Source: Adenanthera pavonina (Eukaryota > Streptophyta > Magnoliopsida > Fabales > Fabaceae). From it: DNA of 64,000 nucleotides. Position numbers and translations under genes: made by a program. How positions within the stretch are numbered: position 1 is the stretch's first letter; each line of letters begins with the position of its first letter. Shown here piece after piece: positions 47,494-59,800 of this stretch. The notes below the pieces were generated by a model. That model searched no databases. It was not told where the DNA came from and worked only from the letters and a program-made list of their open reading frames with translations. The DNA is taken from contig JAIVEN010000018.1 in assembly GCA_026686845.1 (NCBI GenBank), positions 14,355,001-14,419,000 on the forward strand. Reading direction: 5' to 3'.

Positions 47494-47753
47494 TTATGGA
47501 TTGCTTTTCGCTATGAAAAGCTTAAGACCCATTGCCATTATTGTGGACTTCTGGGTCATGAATGGTGTGTATGTGGTGCCACCAGCTTGAGATCTTTTGG
47601 TGATGCTGAACAATGGCAATATGGACCTCATTTGAAAGCTTCTCCTCTGCAAGCTCGAGCCTCTATTACTCCAGTTTTTTATTTTAATTTGATTAGGGAG
47701 GTTCTAACAATGGTCTAGTATGACAATAGTGGACTTATAGTTTCTTTGGCTAC
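47494..47753 (+). pseudogene. LINE ORF1-type fragment, piece 3 of 3, with zinc knuckle
   Basis: Reads WIAFRYEKLKTHCHYC and GLLGHEWC, a CX2CX4HX4C knuckle at about 47537-47572 of the type that follows DUF4283 in plant LINE ORF1-like proteins. It joins piece 2 when element C and one CAAAA are ignored. No clear coding signal remains after about 47670. It ends at an inverted sirevirus LTR piece (47754). Confidence 0.55.
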
Positions 47754-48331
47754 TGTTAGACAAGCTGGCTTCCCAAGAGAGAGGTGAATTGGGAAGCTTG
47801 AAAATTTTTTGCAAAATATCAATAAAGTGAAGAAAGCAAAGTATAGATAGTAAAACAGAGTATAGGAGAATAAACTGTAAAGTTGCAGTAAAGAGAAGAA
47901 AACGCAGATATGTATCCTGGTTCGGTCTCTCCACTTGACCTACGTCCAGTCCTCAAGTCGCCCCTTGAGATTTTTTACTATTCTGCAAGAATTCAGTGGG
48001 CTTCTTGCAAATGCCTCAGTACAAAGATGATGCTCTATTTCTAGAGCTCACTCAGTCACTCTATGCACTCTCACAAAGTGCTTCCCAATCCCTTGTGATA
48101 TCCCCTCACAAGAAAATCTATCTTCCAGATGAAGATAAGATTGTTTACAAAGATTAAACTCTCTTAAACAGAGTGAATATGAAAGTTGGAGTTCAAATAT
48201 TGAAGTGAGAGAGTAAGAAACTTTGAGTAGATGATTTGGCAGAGTTTCAGTATATACACTGTTAAAATCGTTACCAACAACTTCAAATGATATTATATTT
48301 ATAGATTTAGGTCTCAACTATCCGTTAGAGA
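47754..48331 (-). repeat. Inverted partial LTR joined to element D
   Basis: Begins TGTTAGACAAGCTGG, the inverted 3' end of a sirevirus LTR, and matches the C LTR (45830 onward) up to the TATA and AACGG region. It stops inside the LTR at GTTAGAGA, where it meets D in the opposite orientation. The base run before it (GCTAC) is not repeated after D, so no target duplication is found. Confidence 0.85.
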
Positions 48332-48379
48332 TAGTTGGGATTGGCATTGTATGGCAGAATAGTTGGGATTGGCATTGTA
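48331..48379 (+). repeat. Direct 21-bp repeat at a rearrangement junction
   Basis: The 21 bases at 48331-48351 recur at 48359-48379 (both start ATAGTTGGGATTGG). The second copy is the normal pol sequence of D; the first lies between the inverted LTR and pol and looks like templated filler DNA from end joining. Confidence 0.75.
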
Positions 48380-51338
48380 GGCAAGAATCCTGAAACATCC
48401 ATTGAAGAGGTGTTGTTTGTGATAGGCCTCAACCACAATCTGTTGAGTGTGAGCCAAACATGTGATAAAGGAAACTGGGTACTATTTGACTCAAAATTCT
48501 GCCTAGTCATAGGAAAAAGCGATCACAAAGTAATACTCAAAGCTCAAAGGGATGGTAACTGCTATACTATTGATCTTGATGAACTTCCTCCCTTAGATTC
48601 TGTTTGCTTGATTAGTCAGGACAATGATAGTTGGCTATGACATAGAAGATTAGCTCATGTTAACATGAATCAGTTTTCAAAACTGGTTAAAAACGAGCTA
48701 GTCACTGGCTTGCCAAAAATTGCTTTTGAAAAGGACAAAGAATGTGATGCATGCTTAAGAGGAAAACAAACTATGTCTTCTTTTAAACCCAAAAACGTAG
48801 TTACCACAACTAGACCACTAGAACTACTACATATGGATTTAATTGGTCCATCTAGGGTAAAAAGCATTGGTGGAAATCTGTGTGCTTGTCATTGTAGATG
48901 ATTATTCTAGATTTACATGGACATTGTTTCTTTCCTCTAAAAGTGATACCTTTGATGCATTTGTAACCTTAGCCAAGAAACTGTAGAATGAGAAAGGTAT
49001 TTCCATTGTGTCTATCAGGTCAGATCATGGAGGAGAATTTGAGAACTCATACTTTCTGGAGTATTGTAATGAGCATGGAATTGACCACAACTTCTCAGCC
49101 CCAAGAACTCCACAACAGAATGGAGTAGTAGAAAGAAAGAACAGAACAATTGGAGAGATGGCTAGAGCTATGCTGAATGAAAAGGAACTCTCTCAAGTAT
49201 TCTGGGCTGATGCAGTAAACACAGCAAGCTACATCATAAATAGAGCCTACATCAGACTAATCCTTGGGAAGACTCCTTATGAGTTGTACAAGGGAAGAAA
49301 ACCAAATCTGTCTCATCTCCATATGTTCGGCTGCAAATGCTTCATTCACAACAATGGAAAGGAGAATCTAGGTAAGGTTGATGCCGAATCTGATGAAGGT
49401 ATATTTCTGGGCTATTCTAGTAGAAGTAAAGCATATAGAGTTTTTAATAAAAAGTCTAAACTGGTAGAAGAATCTGTGCATGTAGTATTCATTGAAAATG
49501 AAACTGCTTCTAAACATGTTACTGATGAGAATGATCTTGTTTCAAACTTTAAAAGGTTAGATATCTGTGATGAAGGTAAAATTGAATCTCCAAAAATGTC
49601 TGAATCTATTAATGTAGAGGAAGATATTTAGGAGAAAGATTTTGAAGAAGAAAATGATGAAGAAATGTCCCAAGAACTCCCTAGAGCTTGGAGATATCAA
49701 AGGAATCATCCTGTTGATCAAGTGATAGGGAATGTTCAAGAGAAAGTTAAAACCAGAAAATAATTAAGGGATCAAATGATAAACTGTGCTTTTATTTCAC
49801 AAATTGAACCCAAATGTACTGAAGAAGCCTTAACTGATGAATACTGGATTTTGGCAATGCAGGATGAATTAAATCAGTTTGAAAGAAACCAAGTCTGGGA
49901 TTTAGTGCCTAGACCCAAAAATCATCCTGTCATTGGTACCAAATGGGTTTTTAGAAATAAACTTGATGAATCAGGATCAATCATCAGAAATAAAGCTAGA
50001 CTGGTTGCTAAAGGATATAATCAAGAAGAGGGCATTGATTTTGAGGAAACCTTTGCTCCAGTAGCTAGATTAGAAGCAATTAGAATTCTACTAGCATATG
50101 CATGCATGAAAAATATTTTGTTATATCAAATGGATGTGAAGAATGCTTTTCTAAATGGATATATCATGGAAGAGGTTTATGTAGATCAACCTCCAGGTTT
50201 TGAGGATTCTACAAAACCAAACCATGTGTATAAACTGAAGAAAACCCTTTATGGTTTGAAGCAAGCCCCTAGAGCATGGTATGAAAGATTAAGTACTTTT
50301 CTAACTGAAAAGGGGTTCAGCAGAGGAAAAGTAGATACAACTTTATTTACTAAGAAAGAAAACAAAGATTTACTTATTGTTCAAATCTTTGTTGATGATA
50401 TTATATTTGATGCTACTAATGAATCTCTTTGCAAGAATTTTTCTAAGTTAATGCAGGGGGAATTCGAAATGTCTATGATGGGTGAACTCAACTTCTTCCT
50501 TGGATTGCAAATCAGACAGTGTGATGATGGTATCTTCCTCAACCAATCCAAGTATCTGAAGGAATTGCTGAAAAAGTTTGGAGTGGAAAATGCCAAGCCA
50601 ATGGGAATACCTATGGCTACTACAGCCAAACTGGATATGGATGAAAAAAGGAAATTATTTGACATAACTCAGTACAGAAGAATGATTGGATCCCTACTGT
50701 ACCTAACTACTAGCAGACCTGACATTATGTTTAGTGTCTGTATGTGTCCAAGATTCCAGTCATATCCCAAGGAAACCCATGCAACTGCTGTGAAGCGTAT
50801 TTTCAGATATCTCATTGAAACTTCATAGATGGGTCTTTGGTATCCTAAGGGCAATGGAGAAGATCTCAAAGGATACACTGATGTTGACTTTGCAGGATCC
50901 AAAACTGACAGAAAAAGCACAAGTGGAACATGTCAGTTTCTTGGAGGATCCTTGGTTTCATGGTTTAGCAAAAAGCAAAACAGTGCGGCCTTATCCACAA
51001 CAGAGGCTGAGTATGTTGCAGCTGGAAGCTATTGTGCCCAAATCATCTAGATGAAACAGTAGCTTGAAGATCTTGAGGTTGAGATGAAGGAAATATCAAT
51101 CATGTGTGACAACCAAAGTGCCATTAACATCACAAAGAATCCTGTCATGCATTCAAGGACAAAACATATTGAAGTTAGGCACCACTTCATAAGGGATCAT
51201 GTTTTGAAAGGAGAAATCAGACTAGAGTACATCCCAACTGAGGAACAAGTTGCAGATATTTTGATAAAGCCTCTATCAGAAGATAGACATTGCAAAATAA
51301 GAAGAGAATTGGGTATGGTAAATCCCAATGAACTGTAA
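48351..51338 (+). pseudogene. pol: Pol of element D, 5'-truncated and broken
   Basis: Reading begins after the protease active site (GRIVGIGIVGKNPETS). HHCC region near 48640-48760, integrase core with RSDHGGEFEN near 49017, then RT (FVDD near 50389-50400 instead of YVDD) and RNase H to NPNEL and the stop at 51336. Breaks include TGA at 48638, a frameshift near 48885, TAG at 48984, TAG at 49629, TAA near 49761, TAG at 50826 and two TAGs near 51048-51062. TAG 49629 is shared with C and TAG 50826 with B. Confidence 0.88.
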
Positions 51339-52338
51339 GTAAATCCGTGTGTAATTCTATTTTTAGATTTTTTCCAACATTGAATTAATTCTAACTTTAG
51401 CATCGGAGTGTATTTAATTTAAGTTGTAGGTGCTCTTCATGAGGTTCATTGGCAATAAATCTGAAAAATAGAGCACACCAGAATGGAACAATCAGAAAGT
51501 GAAGAAAGTGGCAGAAATTCTGAGTTTCTGGATCCATTCTGTAAGTTTTTAAAGTTGAAATTCATATATTGATTGTGTGTTAGACGACTTTCCGTGAAAA
51601 ACTAAGTTTCTGAGGAAGTCAGCATGGTCAACATTCGAATTTGGAAGACCAACAGACAAACTTCGGCCTATTATGAGTTGGAACAGTTCTCGGTGATGCC
51701 TCGAAATTCGTCTGTTGGACCTTGAAAATTCAAATTTTCAAGAACAAATGTTTCAAAGTTATGTTTGTCCAACATGATGATTATACTAATGTTCATCTCT
51801 TAACATACGAATGTTGGAAAACTTTCGCAAAGTAAAGAAATTCGAATTTCTGACTTAAAATTCGTCTGTTGAAGCATGCTCTTCTTGTTGAATCTTTGAA
51901 AGATGAAGTTTAATATGGATAATTCATCTATTGTTTGGTGTTTTGATTGCTGTTTGATGTTTTCACTTCAACATTCGAACTTTGTTGGAACAAAGTTCAT
52001 CTGTTCATGTTGTGTTGCTTGAACCTAGCCTCTGTCAGACGAGCTTTCAGAAGAAAATTCGTCTATCAGTAAGCTTTGCTGAACGGTTTAACTTTTAACT
52101 GCCCGAAGTTCAAATTTTGACCCCTTAAAATTCGTCTGTCAGGCAGTTACTTACGTTAAAACTGACGGTTTTCCACTGAACAAACGCAACCCTACTCTTT
52201 TCCTCTGTGGGTCTGTTCAATTCCTCTCATCAATGCTCTTAAATTCTGACCAAAAATCTTCTTCTCCCACCGTTTAAACTGATTTTCGCACCCTATAATC
52301 TCATTCTCTACTTCATTCCGAATCATTCATCCACGAAA
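51339..52338 (+). other. Pol/env spacer of D
   Basis: Non-coding. TAGCATCGGAGTGTA, then AGTTGTAG ending at 51429 (a TAG acceptor instead of CAG), then GTAAGT at 51541-51546, 111 nt apart. Module repeats follow. The ATG expected just before 52339 is absent. Confidence 0.6.
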
Positions 52339-54472
52339 GTGAAGAATCCTGAAGCTGGCAAAGGAGAATCTCGTCCAAAAAGATCTGTAAAATCCCAATA
52401 TGCTTCAAAGGAGGTTGAAAAACCAAAAAGGAAGGGTGAATCAAGCAAGGAAACTCCCTCCAAATGCCAGAAAACTACACCAAAGGGAGAATCAAAGAAA
52501 GCTAGACCCTCTTCCTCAAAGAAAGCAGAGCCTTTGGTCCCTATTCCTGCTGCTGCTGAAGATGTTGCTTCCACTTCCTCCTCAAGTACTGAATCTGGAG
52601 AATATGAACTTACTACACGACCATTATGGAGCACTCCACAGATTCAAGAGGAATTCTCTACCAAGTTTGCCAATAAAAAGGTAATCAAGCCTCACTGTGT
52701 GAACTTGGAAGATTTCTTGGTCTCTAACAATTTTGATGCTGGAATATGGATGTTGAGATACAAGAATCTATTAGAGATTTTGGAGAGGTATGATGATGAG
52801 GTAGTTAAGACATGGTATGCCTCCTTGAAGTACAACAGCAAGAAGAAGAAATGGGAGGTGAATCTGAGATCAAGGGCAAGATGGCCTCAAGATTGACATC
52901 ACTGCCTCTGGATACATGGATGAGGCAGATACTACTGATGAAGAAGGTGGCCCCTTTCTGAACTACAAAGAGAACACAATTTTGAGCACATTGTTCAGAA
53001 GAAAAGAAAACTGGCCAACCATAAACCTGCTGAAGCCCACAGACCTCAGTGCCCAAGTGAGGATCCTACACTACATAGTGTCTAGGATCATATTCAACAA
53101 AGGAGGCAGCTTCAATCTGATAACAAGGGCAGAGGCACATGTCATGGCAGCAATCATACGTGGAAAGCTGATTAACATGGGACATATCATACTCCAACAC
53201 ATGATCAAGGCAAGGGATCAGAGGAAGGACTCCACACTTCCCTATGCAGCTATCATTTCCAGAATCCTGCAATATGCTAGGATTCAGCATCTTGAGAAGG
53301 GGAAAGGGAAACCCACTAAGATCTTTAAGGAGGAAGAACTTCAAAGAATGGGAATTGAAAGAAGTGAAGGAAGATGGATTGGGAAGGGAGCAGGAAAATC
53401 TGAAGATCTTTTCTTTGTTGAAGGTGCCTCCCAACAGCAAGAGGGTACTTCTAAGGCTCCTGCCAGACCTACTCCTCAGCCCTCTCTGCCTATTCCATCT
53501 CCATCCCAGCCTACTCACATTCCATCTACTCCCTCCTCTCGTGCTAAGCCAACCAAGATCACTGAGTTATATGACAGCCTGTCTACACTCATTCTTAGCA
53601 TCAGGGATGAGCAAAATGCTAAATTTGCTCATTTGCAAGATCAGATTCATCAGTTGGCAAAGAACATGAAAGTGGTTGCTGATGTCTATGAAGAAATTTA
53701 AAGTGCAATTCCTGCCACATCAGCTCTACCTCAGCTAGGGTTTTCTGTGCCTGTTCAGTCTCTAACTCCTGAGCCTCCAAGCCCCTTCGAGATAGCCTCC
53801 TCTAAGCATGATGATGTAGATGGTGCTGAGTCTGCTGGTGCAATGAGGACACCTAGTTCTGGTCCACCTTTGGATTATGGTTTGGAAGAAGAAGAACCTC
53901 AGGAAACAGGCCCTCATAAGCCCATTTCAGAAGAAGCTCAGGATTCAATTCTTTCCACTCAAGAATCTGAGCAAGTTGAAAGACTAGTGGCGGCCATTTC
54001 TACTTCATCAATGTTGGAGGGTGCCAGTAATGTAGAGAGAAACATTGTACCTATTGTTGATTATGCAGCTATTGCTCGCAATGCTCTCTTGCAAGCTTAG
54101 AGAAGAAGGCTTGAGGAAATGTTTCATTCTGATGAACCAGCTCCTCCTTCTCTCGCTGCTTATGGTCTCTCAGAAGAACAGAGGGCTCAGTTGGCTCTTT
54201 CCAGACAAGAGATGCAAGAATTGCTTGAGATATCTGATGATGAGGATTCTGAACCTTCTGAGCAGCCTCCCTCAGTTGAACCAGAAATCCCATTTGCTCC
54301 TGTGCCTCTCAGAGCTATTCCAGTCTCTCAGATCCCTGCTCCAGTTGATTTTGTTGGGCTTCCTGATGATGCCAAAAAGGGGGAGAAGAGTAAGCAAACT
54401 GGAAAGCCTGTTGCTGAGCCATCTGGGAAAACTTACAGCAAGAAGACCAAGCCGAAGCCGAAGAAGAAGTGA
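52339..54472 (+). pseudogene. Env-like ORF of element D, start lost and broken
   Basis: The N-terminus matches other copies from VKNPEAGKG, but the ATG is missing (CGAAAGTGAAG, where others have an ATG). About 50 bases are deleted near 52885, between two similar AGATGG stretches, causing a frameshift. A TAA lies at 53699-53701 and a TAG at 54098-54100. The conserved domain, helical part and basic tail are otherwise recognisable. The DDAKKGEK codons carry AAAAAGGGGGAGAA at 54374-54387. Confidence 0.86.
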
Positions 54473-54769
54473 TTAGAATTTAGGCTTGAGTTTTCGTGTA
54501 GTGCTGTACTGTGTCTTTGTTGTCTTTTTTTATTATTTGTATTTTTGATTTGATTTGTGCATTTTGAAGAACTTTGCTTGAATTTTGTCTCTGTAAAGCA
54601 ACCCTTGATTAAATGAAAGAATTTCTTGGTTGCATTGATTTACTCTTTGAATCTCTTTACATGGTTTACTATATATGATATCTTTTGATATATAATGCAT
54701 ATGTTAAGGGGAAGCTTGTTAAAGCAAACCCAAGTACTAATCTAGTTTGTAAGTTGTTTTGTCATCATC

Positions 54770-54783
54770 AAAAAGGGGGAGAA
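54770..54783 (+). promoter_or_regulatory. Polypurine tract of element D
   Basis: AAAAAGGGGGAGAA directly before TGTTGAATC at 54784. The upstream second tract is worn here (TTAAGGGGAAGCTT, about 54704-54717). Confidence 0.85.
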
Positions 54784-56441
54784 TGTTGAATCAAGAAGTT
54801 TTGATGATTCCAAATCAACTCTCAAGAGCTTGGAATAAAAATGTCAAAGGTGCTCAAAGAGTTCAAGTGAAGAAATCCTGGAGAAATCTGTGCAAAGTTT
54901 GTTGTAGGATGTTTTGTTTGTTTTAATTTGAGTAAAAGACTTTGATTTGGTGGAAAGAAGTTTTAAAACCTTGATTCTATGTTAAATCATGGAATATTTG
55001 AAAAATACCCACTAACAGACGAAGTTTGAAAGGTTTTTATTGAACTGTCATGTTGGAAATTCAAACTTTGGCTTTGGAAATTCTAATTTCGAGTTAAAAC
55101 TGAATAAGTCTGAAGAGATGCTTCTCTGACAGACGAACTTTGGTTTGGCAAAATTTGAATTTTCATAAGTGTCTGAAAGAAGTTTTTACCAACAGAAGAA
55201 CTTTAGGTTTCGAAAATTCGAATTTCAGACAAAATGTAACTTATGAAAACTAAAGAAATTCGTCTGAAATAATGTCAAAGTTCATCTGAAATCAAGATTA
55301 GATTGAGTTTCAAAATTGCTTATTGACAGACGAACTTTGAACATGAAAATTCAAATTTCAGAAACTAAGCTTATGAGTCTGTTACATTGATATGTTGACA
55401 TATGAATGACAGTATTTGTAAATCCGAATTTTGAAGTCTGAAAAGAGGTCCATCTGATAGACGAACTTCACCCTTTGGAAATTCGAACTTTGAAGTAAAT
55501 GAACTACTGTGCCTTTTGAGCCTACTTTTGACAAACGAATTTTGGGTTTCCAAATTTGAATTTCAAAGGCACTGTAGCAAATTGAAAATACTGTTCACAC
55601 TTAACAGAAAAACTTTCCACTTGAAAATTCGTATGTCACTACATCGAAACATTTTCAAAATATCAAAATTCGAATTTCACTCTATGACAGACGAACTTCG
55701 GGCTTTCAACGTTGAAGCAGTTAACCTTCAGTATCTGTGAAATTCGTCTGTTGACTAACCAAAATTCGAATTTCAGTATGTCAGAAGCATTAAATACGGT
55801 TGGTTAATGGATAGTTTTTCAGAGTAACCATTGGATAACTTCTCCAACGGATAGATTTTGTCTCTAACGGATATTTGAGACCTAAATCTATAAATATAAC
55901 AACATTTGAAGTTGTGGGTAACGATTTTAACTGTGTATATACTGAAACTCTGCCAAATCATTTACTCAAAGCTTCATGCTCTCACACTTCAATAGTCTGT
56001 ACTTCAACTTTCATATTTACTCTGATTAAGAGAGTTTAATCTTTGTAAATAATCTAATCTTCATCTGGAAGATAGATTTTCTTGTGAGGGGATATCACAA
56101 GGGATTAGGAAGCACTTTGTGAAAGTGCAGAAAGGGATTGAGAGAAGCTCTAGAAAATAGAGCAAAAAAGTTGTATCGGGGCATTTGCAAGAAGCCCACC
56201 GAATTCTTGCAGAATAGTGGAAAATCTCAAGTGGTGACTTGGGGACTGGACGTAGGTCAAGTGGAGAGACCGAACCAGGATAAATTACTGAGTCTTCTTC
56301 CCTCTACTACTTCTTTTACAGCTGTTTGTTTATACTCTGTTTTACTGTCATATATTGCTTTCTTTACCTTCTTGATATTTTGCAGAAACTTTTTAATCTT
56401 CCTAATTCACCCCCCCTCTTGGGAAGCCAGCTAATCTAACA
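54784..56441 (+). repeat. 3' LTR of element D (1658 bp)
   Basis: TGTTGAATCAAG to ATCTAACA, with the module array, AACGG sites at 55846 and 55866, and TATAAATA at 55889-55896. The C-rich tail ends TTGGGAAGCCAGC. Its subtype start (TGTTGAATC) is shared with A. Confidence 0.9.
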
Positions 56442-56886
56442 ATCATTAATCATTCAATTAGACATCTTATTTAATATTGGGTGAATTGAAATTCAAAGCT
56501 TAACTACCTTCTTCTACAAATAGCTTCCTAAAATATGTGAAATAATTCTTCAATCTTCAGGAAACTCCAACTTTGTTCTTTATTTGCTTGAGATCCTTTG
56601 ATATGGGATTTCTAAGCTCATTTGTTTAGAATCATCAAAACCATCTAAATGTGGATATGTATATATATGTATAGAACTTTAATTGCTTGCAATTTTGGGG
56701 TTTAAGGTATACACAGTCATAAACAAGATGATGTATATGACAAGATAGAAATATAGTTAAAAGAGTAGGATTGATGTATGAATGACCTTGAATACAACAT
56801 GTACAAAGTTTTGATATGTTTATATAAGCATGTTCTCTAAGTAATATTGTTATATGTTCATGATTTCAATTATTTTATAAATAAGA
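56442..56886. other. AT-rich sequence before the Tekay-like gag
   Basis: Non-coding and probably the leader of the gypsy element that follows. No LTR end or primer site is visible, so the 5' LTR appears to be missing or disrupted at the D boundary. Confidence 0.35.
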
Positions 56887-59800
56887 ATGGCTCGCACTAG
56901 AAGATAGACTCAAGAGGTCACTCCTCAACGAGAGAGTGTGCAATAGGTTGATCCCCTACAGGTCATAATGGATCATTTAGATCAATAGCAGCAAGTCATT
57001 GAGAACTTACAAAAGACAATAGCAAATCAGAGACAGTCACAGGAGGCTGGAGTACAAGAACCACCTCCAGTGCCATAGCCACAACTAGAGTCGCAGGCTA
57101 TGCCAATTAATCAAATAACAGGTGTGGAAGCTGGCTTTGCTTATCAGCAAAACATAATAGCACAGTTTAGAAAACACTGTCCTCCATCATTTGAAGGGAA
57201 ATTTGATGAACAAGTTGCTGAAGATTGGATACTGAGCTTGGAAAAAATATTTAGGCTAATGGGTTGTGATACTGAGATGAAAGCTTAATTAGCCACCTAT
57301 ATGTTGGAGAAAGAAGTGGATAGATGATGGTGCACCACTGAATTGATTCTACAAGCTCAAAATATACCACTGACATGGGAGACATTCTTTGAATATTTCT
57401 ATGATAAGTATTTCCCAAGGTCAATTAGCGATGAAAACGAAGCCAAATTTATTATGCTTAGACAAGCTAAGAATCAATTAGTAGATGAATATGTGGCTAC
57501 TTTTATTCAACTATTTAGATATTCCACATACTTGCAGCAACATGATGATGAATGATAGAAGACTGAAAATCTGGAAAGAGGCTTAAAACCAGCTATAACA
57601 GAAAGAGTTGCTCCTATGAGGATTTGAGAGTTTAATACACTAGTTGAGGTCAGTAAGATTATTGAAGGAAGCGTGAATCATAAAGGTTTTATGTCTACTG
57701 CCCCAACTAATACAAGGAGGACTAAATTTGAGAAAGGTGAATCAAGTAGAAAAAGAAAGAAGTCATGGAATAATTCTAATAAAAGAGGCAGAAAGGGAGG
57801 CAGAGGAGGAGGAGGACAAATAATGCAAAGAGATATGCAAAGGGAAGCCAGGAAAGCTCTAGCATGTGACCAGTGTGGTAAAGTTCATGGTAATAGACCA
57901 TGTTTAGCTGGACAAAATGTATGTTACTGATGTGGCAAGGCTGGGCACTATGCTTGAGATTGGATAGTGGATATGGCTCATACCAAGCCCAGGCATAGGG
58001 AAGGGTCTTTGCTCTTACGTAGCACGAGGCCCGACAGTCACCTGATCTTATAGAAGGTATGATTAAAGTTAATAATTATCTTGTATATGCCTTGTCTGAT
58101 TCAGGTGCTAGTCATTCATCCATTTCCTATAAGTATGCTAAAGGATTGGGTCTGTATATTACTGAGTTACCATATGATCTTCATGTGTATACACCCACGG
58201 GCAACCATGTCATTACATCCCATGTTTGCCTAAATTGCATTATCTAATATGAACATTGTTGCATCACACTAGATCTCATATGCATGCTATTTCTAGATAT
58301 AGATGTTATAATAGTCATGAACTGACTTTCCACTAATAACATTCTCCTTGATTGTAAAAACAAAGCCTTGATCTTACCTACTTCAGAAAGTACCCTAAAT
58401 ACTGAGGCTAAACTAAATTTCATATCTACCACTCAAGTTGAGAGATGCTTAGGGAAAGGATGTCAAGACTATTTGGTTTTCTTTTCAGTGAATGTTGAGG
58501 TTGATGAGGGGATTGAAAAAATGCCAATAATAAGTGATTTTCCTAAAGTGTTTCCTAAGGATTTTAAAGACTTACCACCTGAAAGAGAGGTTGAGTTTTC
58601 TATAGACCTTGTGCCAGGAACAAGTCCCATATCAAAGGCACCATATAAAATGGCACCACCTGAATTAGCAGAATTAAAGAAATAGATAGAGTAGCTATTG
58701 GACAAAAGGTTTCATCAGACCGAGTATTTCTCCTTGGGGTACTCCAGTGTTGTTTGTAAAAAAGAAAGATGGGAGCCTCCAGTTATGCAATGACTACAGG
58801 GAAATAAACAAAGTTACTGTTAAAAACAAATATCCTTTACCTAGAATTAATGATTTACTAGATCAGTTGGCAAGAGCCACTATATTTTCAAAAATCAATT
58901 TACGATCTAGATATCATCAATTACGAGTTAAAGTATATGATGTTCCTAAAACTTCTTTTCGAACTCACTATGGGCATTGTGAATTTTTAGTGATGCCATT
59001 TGATCTAATGAATGCCCCAGCAATATTCATATACTACATGAACAAATTTTTCAGCCCTACTTAGATCAGTTTGTGGCAGTTTTTATTGATGATATTTTAG
59101 TGTACTTTAAATCTTTAAAGGATCACGAGATGCATTTGAGAATGGTTTTATCTATTTTAAAAGAAAAGAAGTTGTATGCTAAACTGAGCAAGTGTGAGTT
59201 TTGGCTTATAGAAGTGCTATTCTTAGGGCATGTTGTTTATAAGGACGGGGTCGCAGTAAACCCAAGTAAAGTTGATGTTGTCCTAAAGTGGAGCAACCCA
59301 AGACCGTCACTGAGATAAGAAGTTTCCTCGGTTTAGCAGGTTATTACAGATGATTTATCTAGGACTTTTTCTCAAATTGCATTGCTGCTTAAGAAACTTA
59401 CTAGAAAGAATACACCTTTTGTGTGGGATATAAATTGCGAAAATAGTTTTAATGAACTGAAGCATAAGTTAACTACCCCACCTGTATTAACTATACATAA
59501 TCCTAAGGAGCCTTTTGTGCTTTACACAGATGTAAGTAGCACGGATTGGGTTGTATTTTAATGCAGAATGGTAGAGTAGCAGCATACGCTTCTCGACAAT
59601 TAAAACAACATGAAGAAAACTATCCTGCGCATGATTCAGAACTTACGGCTATTGTTTATACTCTAAAGATATGGAGGCATTATCTCTACGATGAGACCAT
59701 AGAAGTGTTCTATGACCATAAAAGCCTCAAATATTTAGAAGATCAAAAAGAATTGAATGCAAGGCAAAGGCGTTGGTTGGAATTGTTAAAAGATTACGAT

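Larger units (their letters stand above)
48351..56441 (+). mobile_element. Sirevirus element D, 5'-truncated
   Basis: Starts inside protease, then integrase, RT and RNase H to 51338, spacer, env-like gene, polypurine tract and full 3' LTR to 56441. It lacks 5' LTR, primer site and gag. The inverted LTR piece on its left suggests an inversion or an aberrant integration. Confidence 0.88.

Noticed and set aside
40627..48331. Inverted sirevirus LTR pieces as a two-ended inverted-repeat DNA transposon
   Set aside because: Element C has direct LTRs on the minus strand, a primer site and a proper duplication, and the second piece belongs to the D rearrangement.
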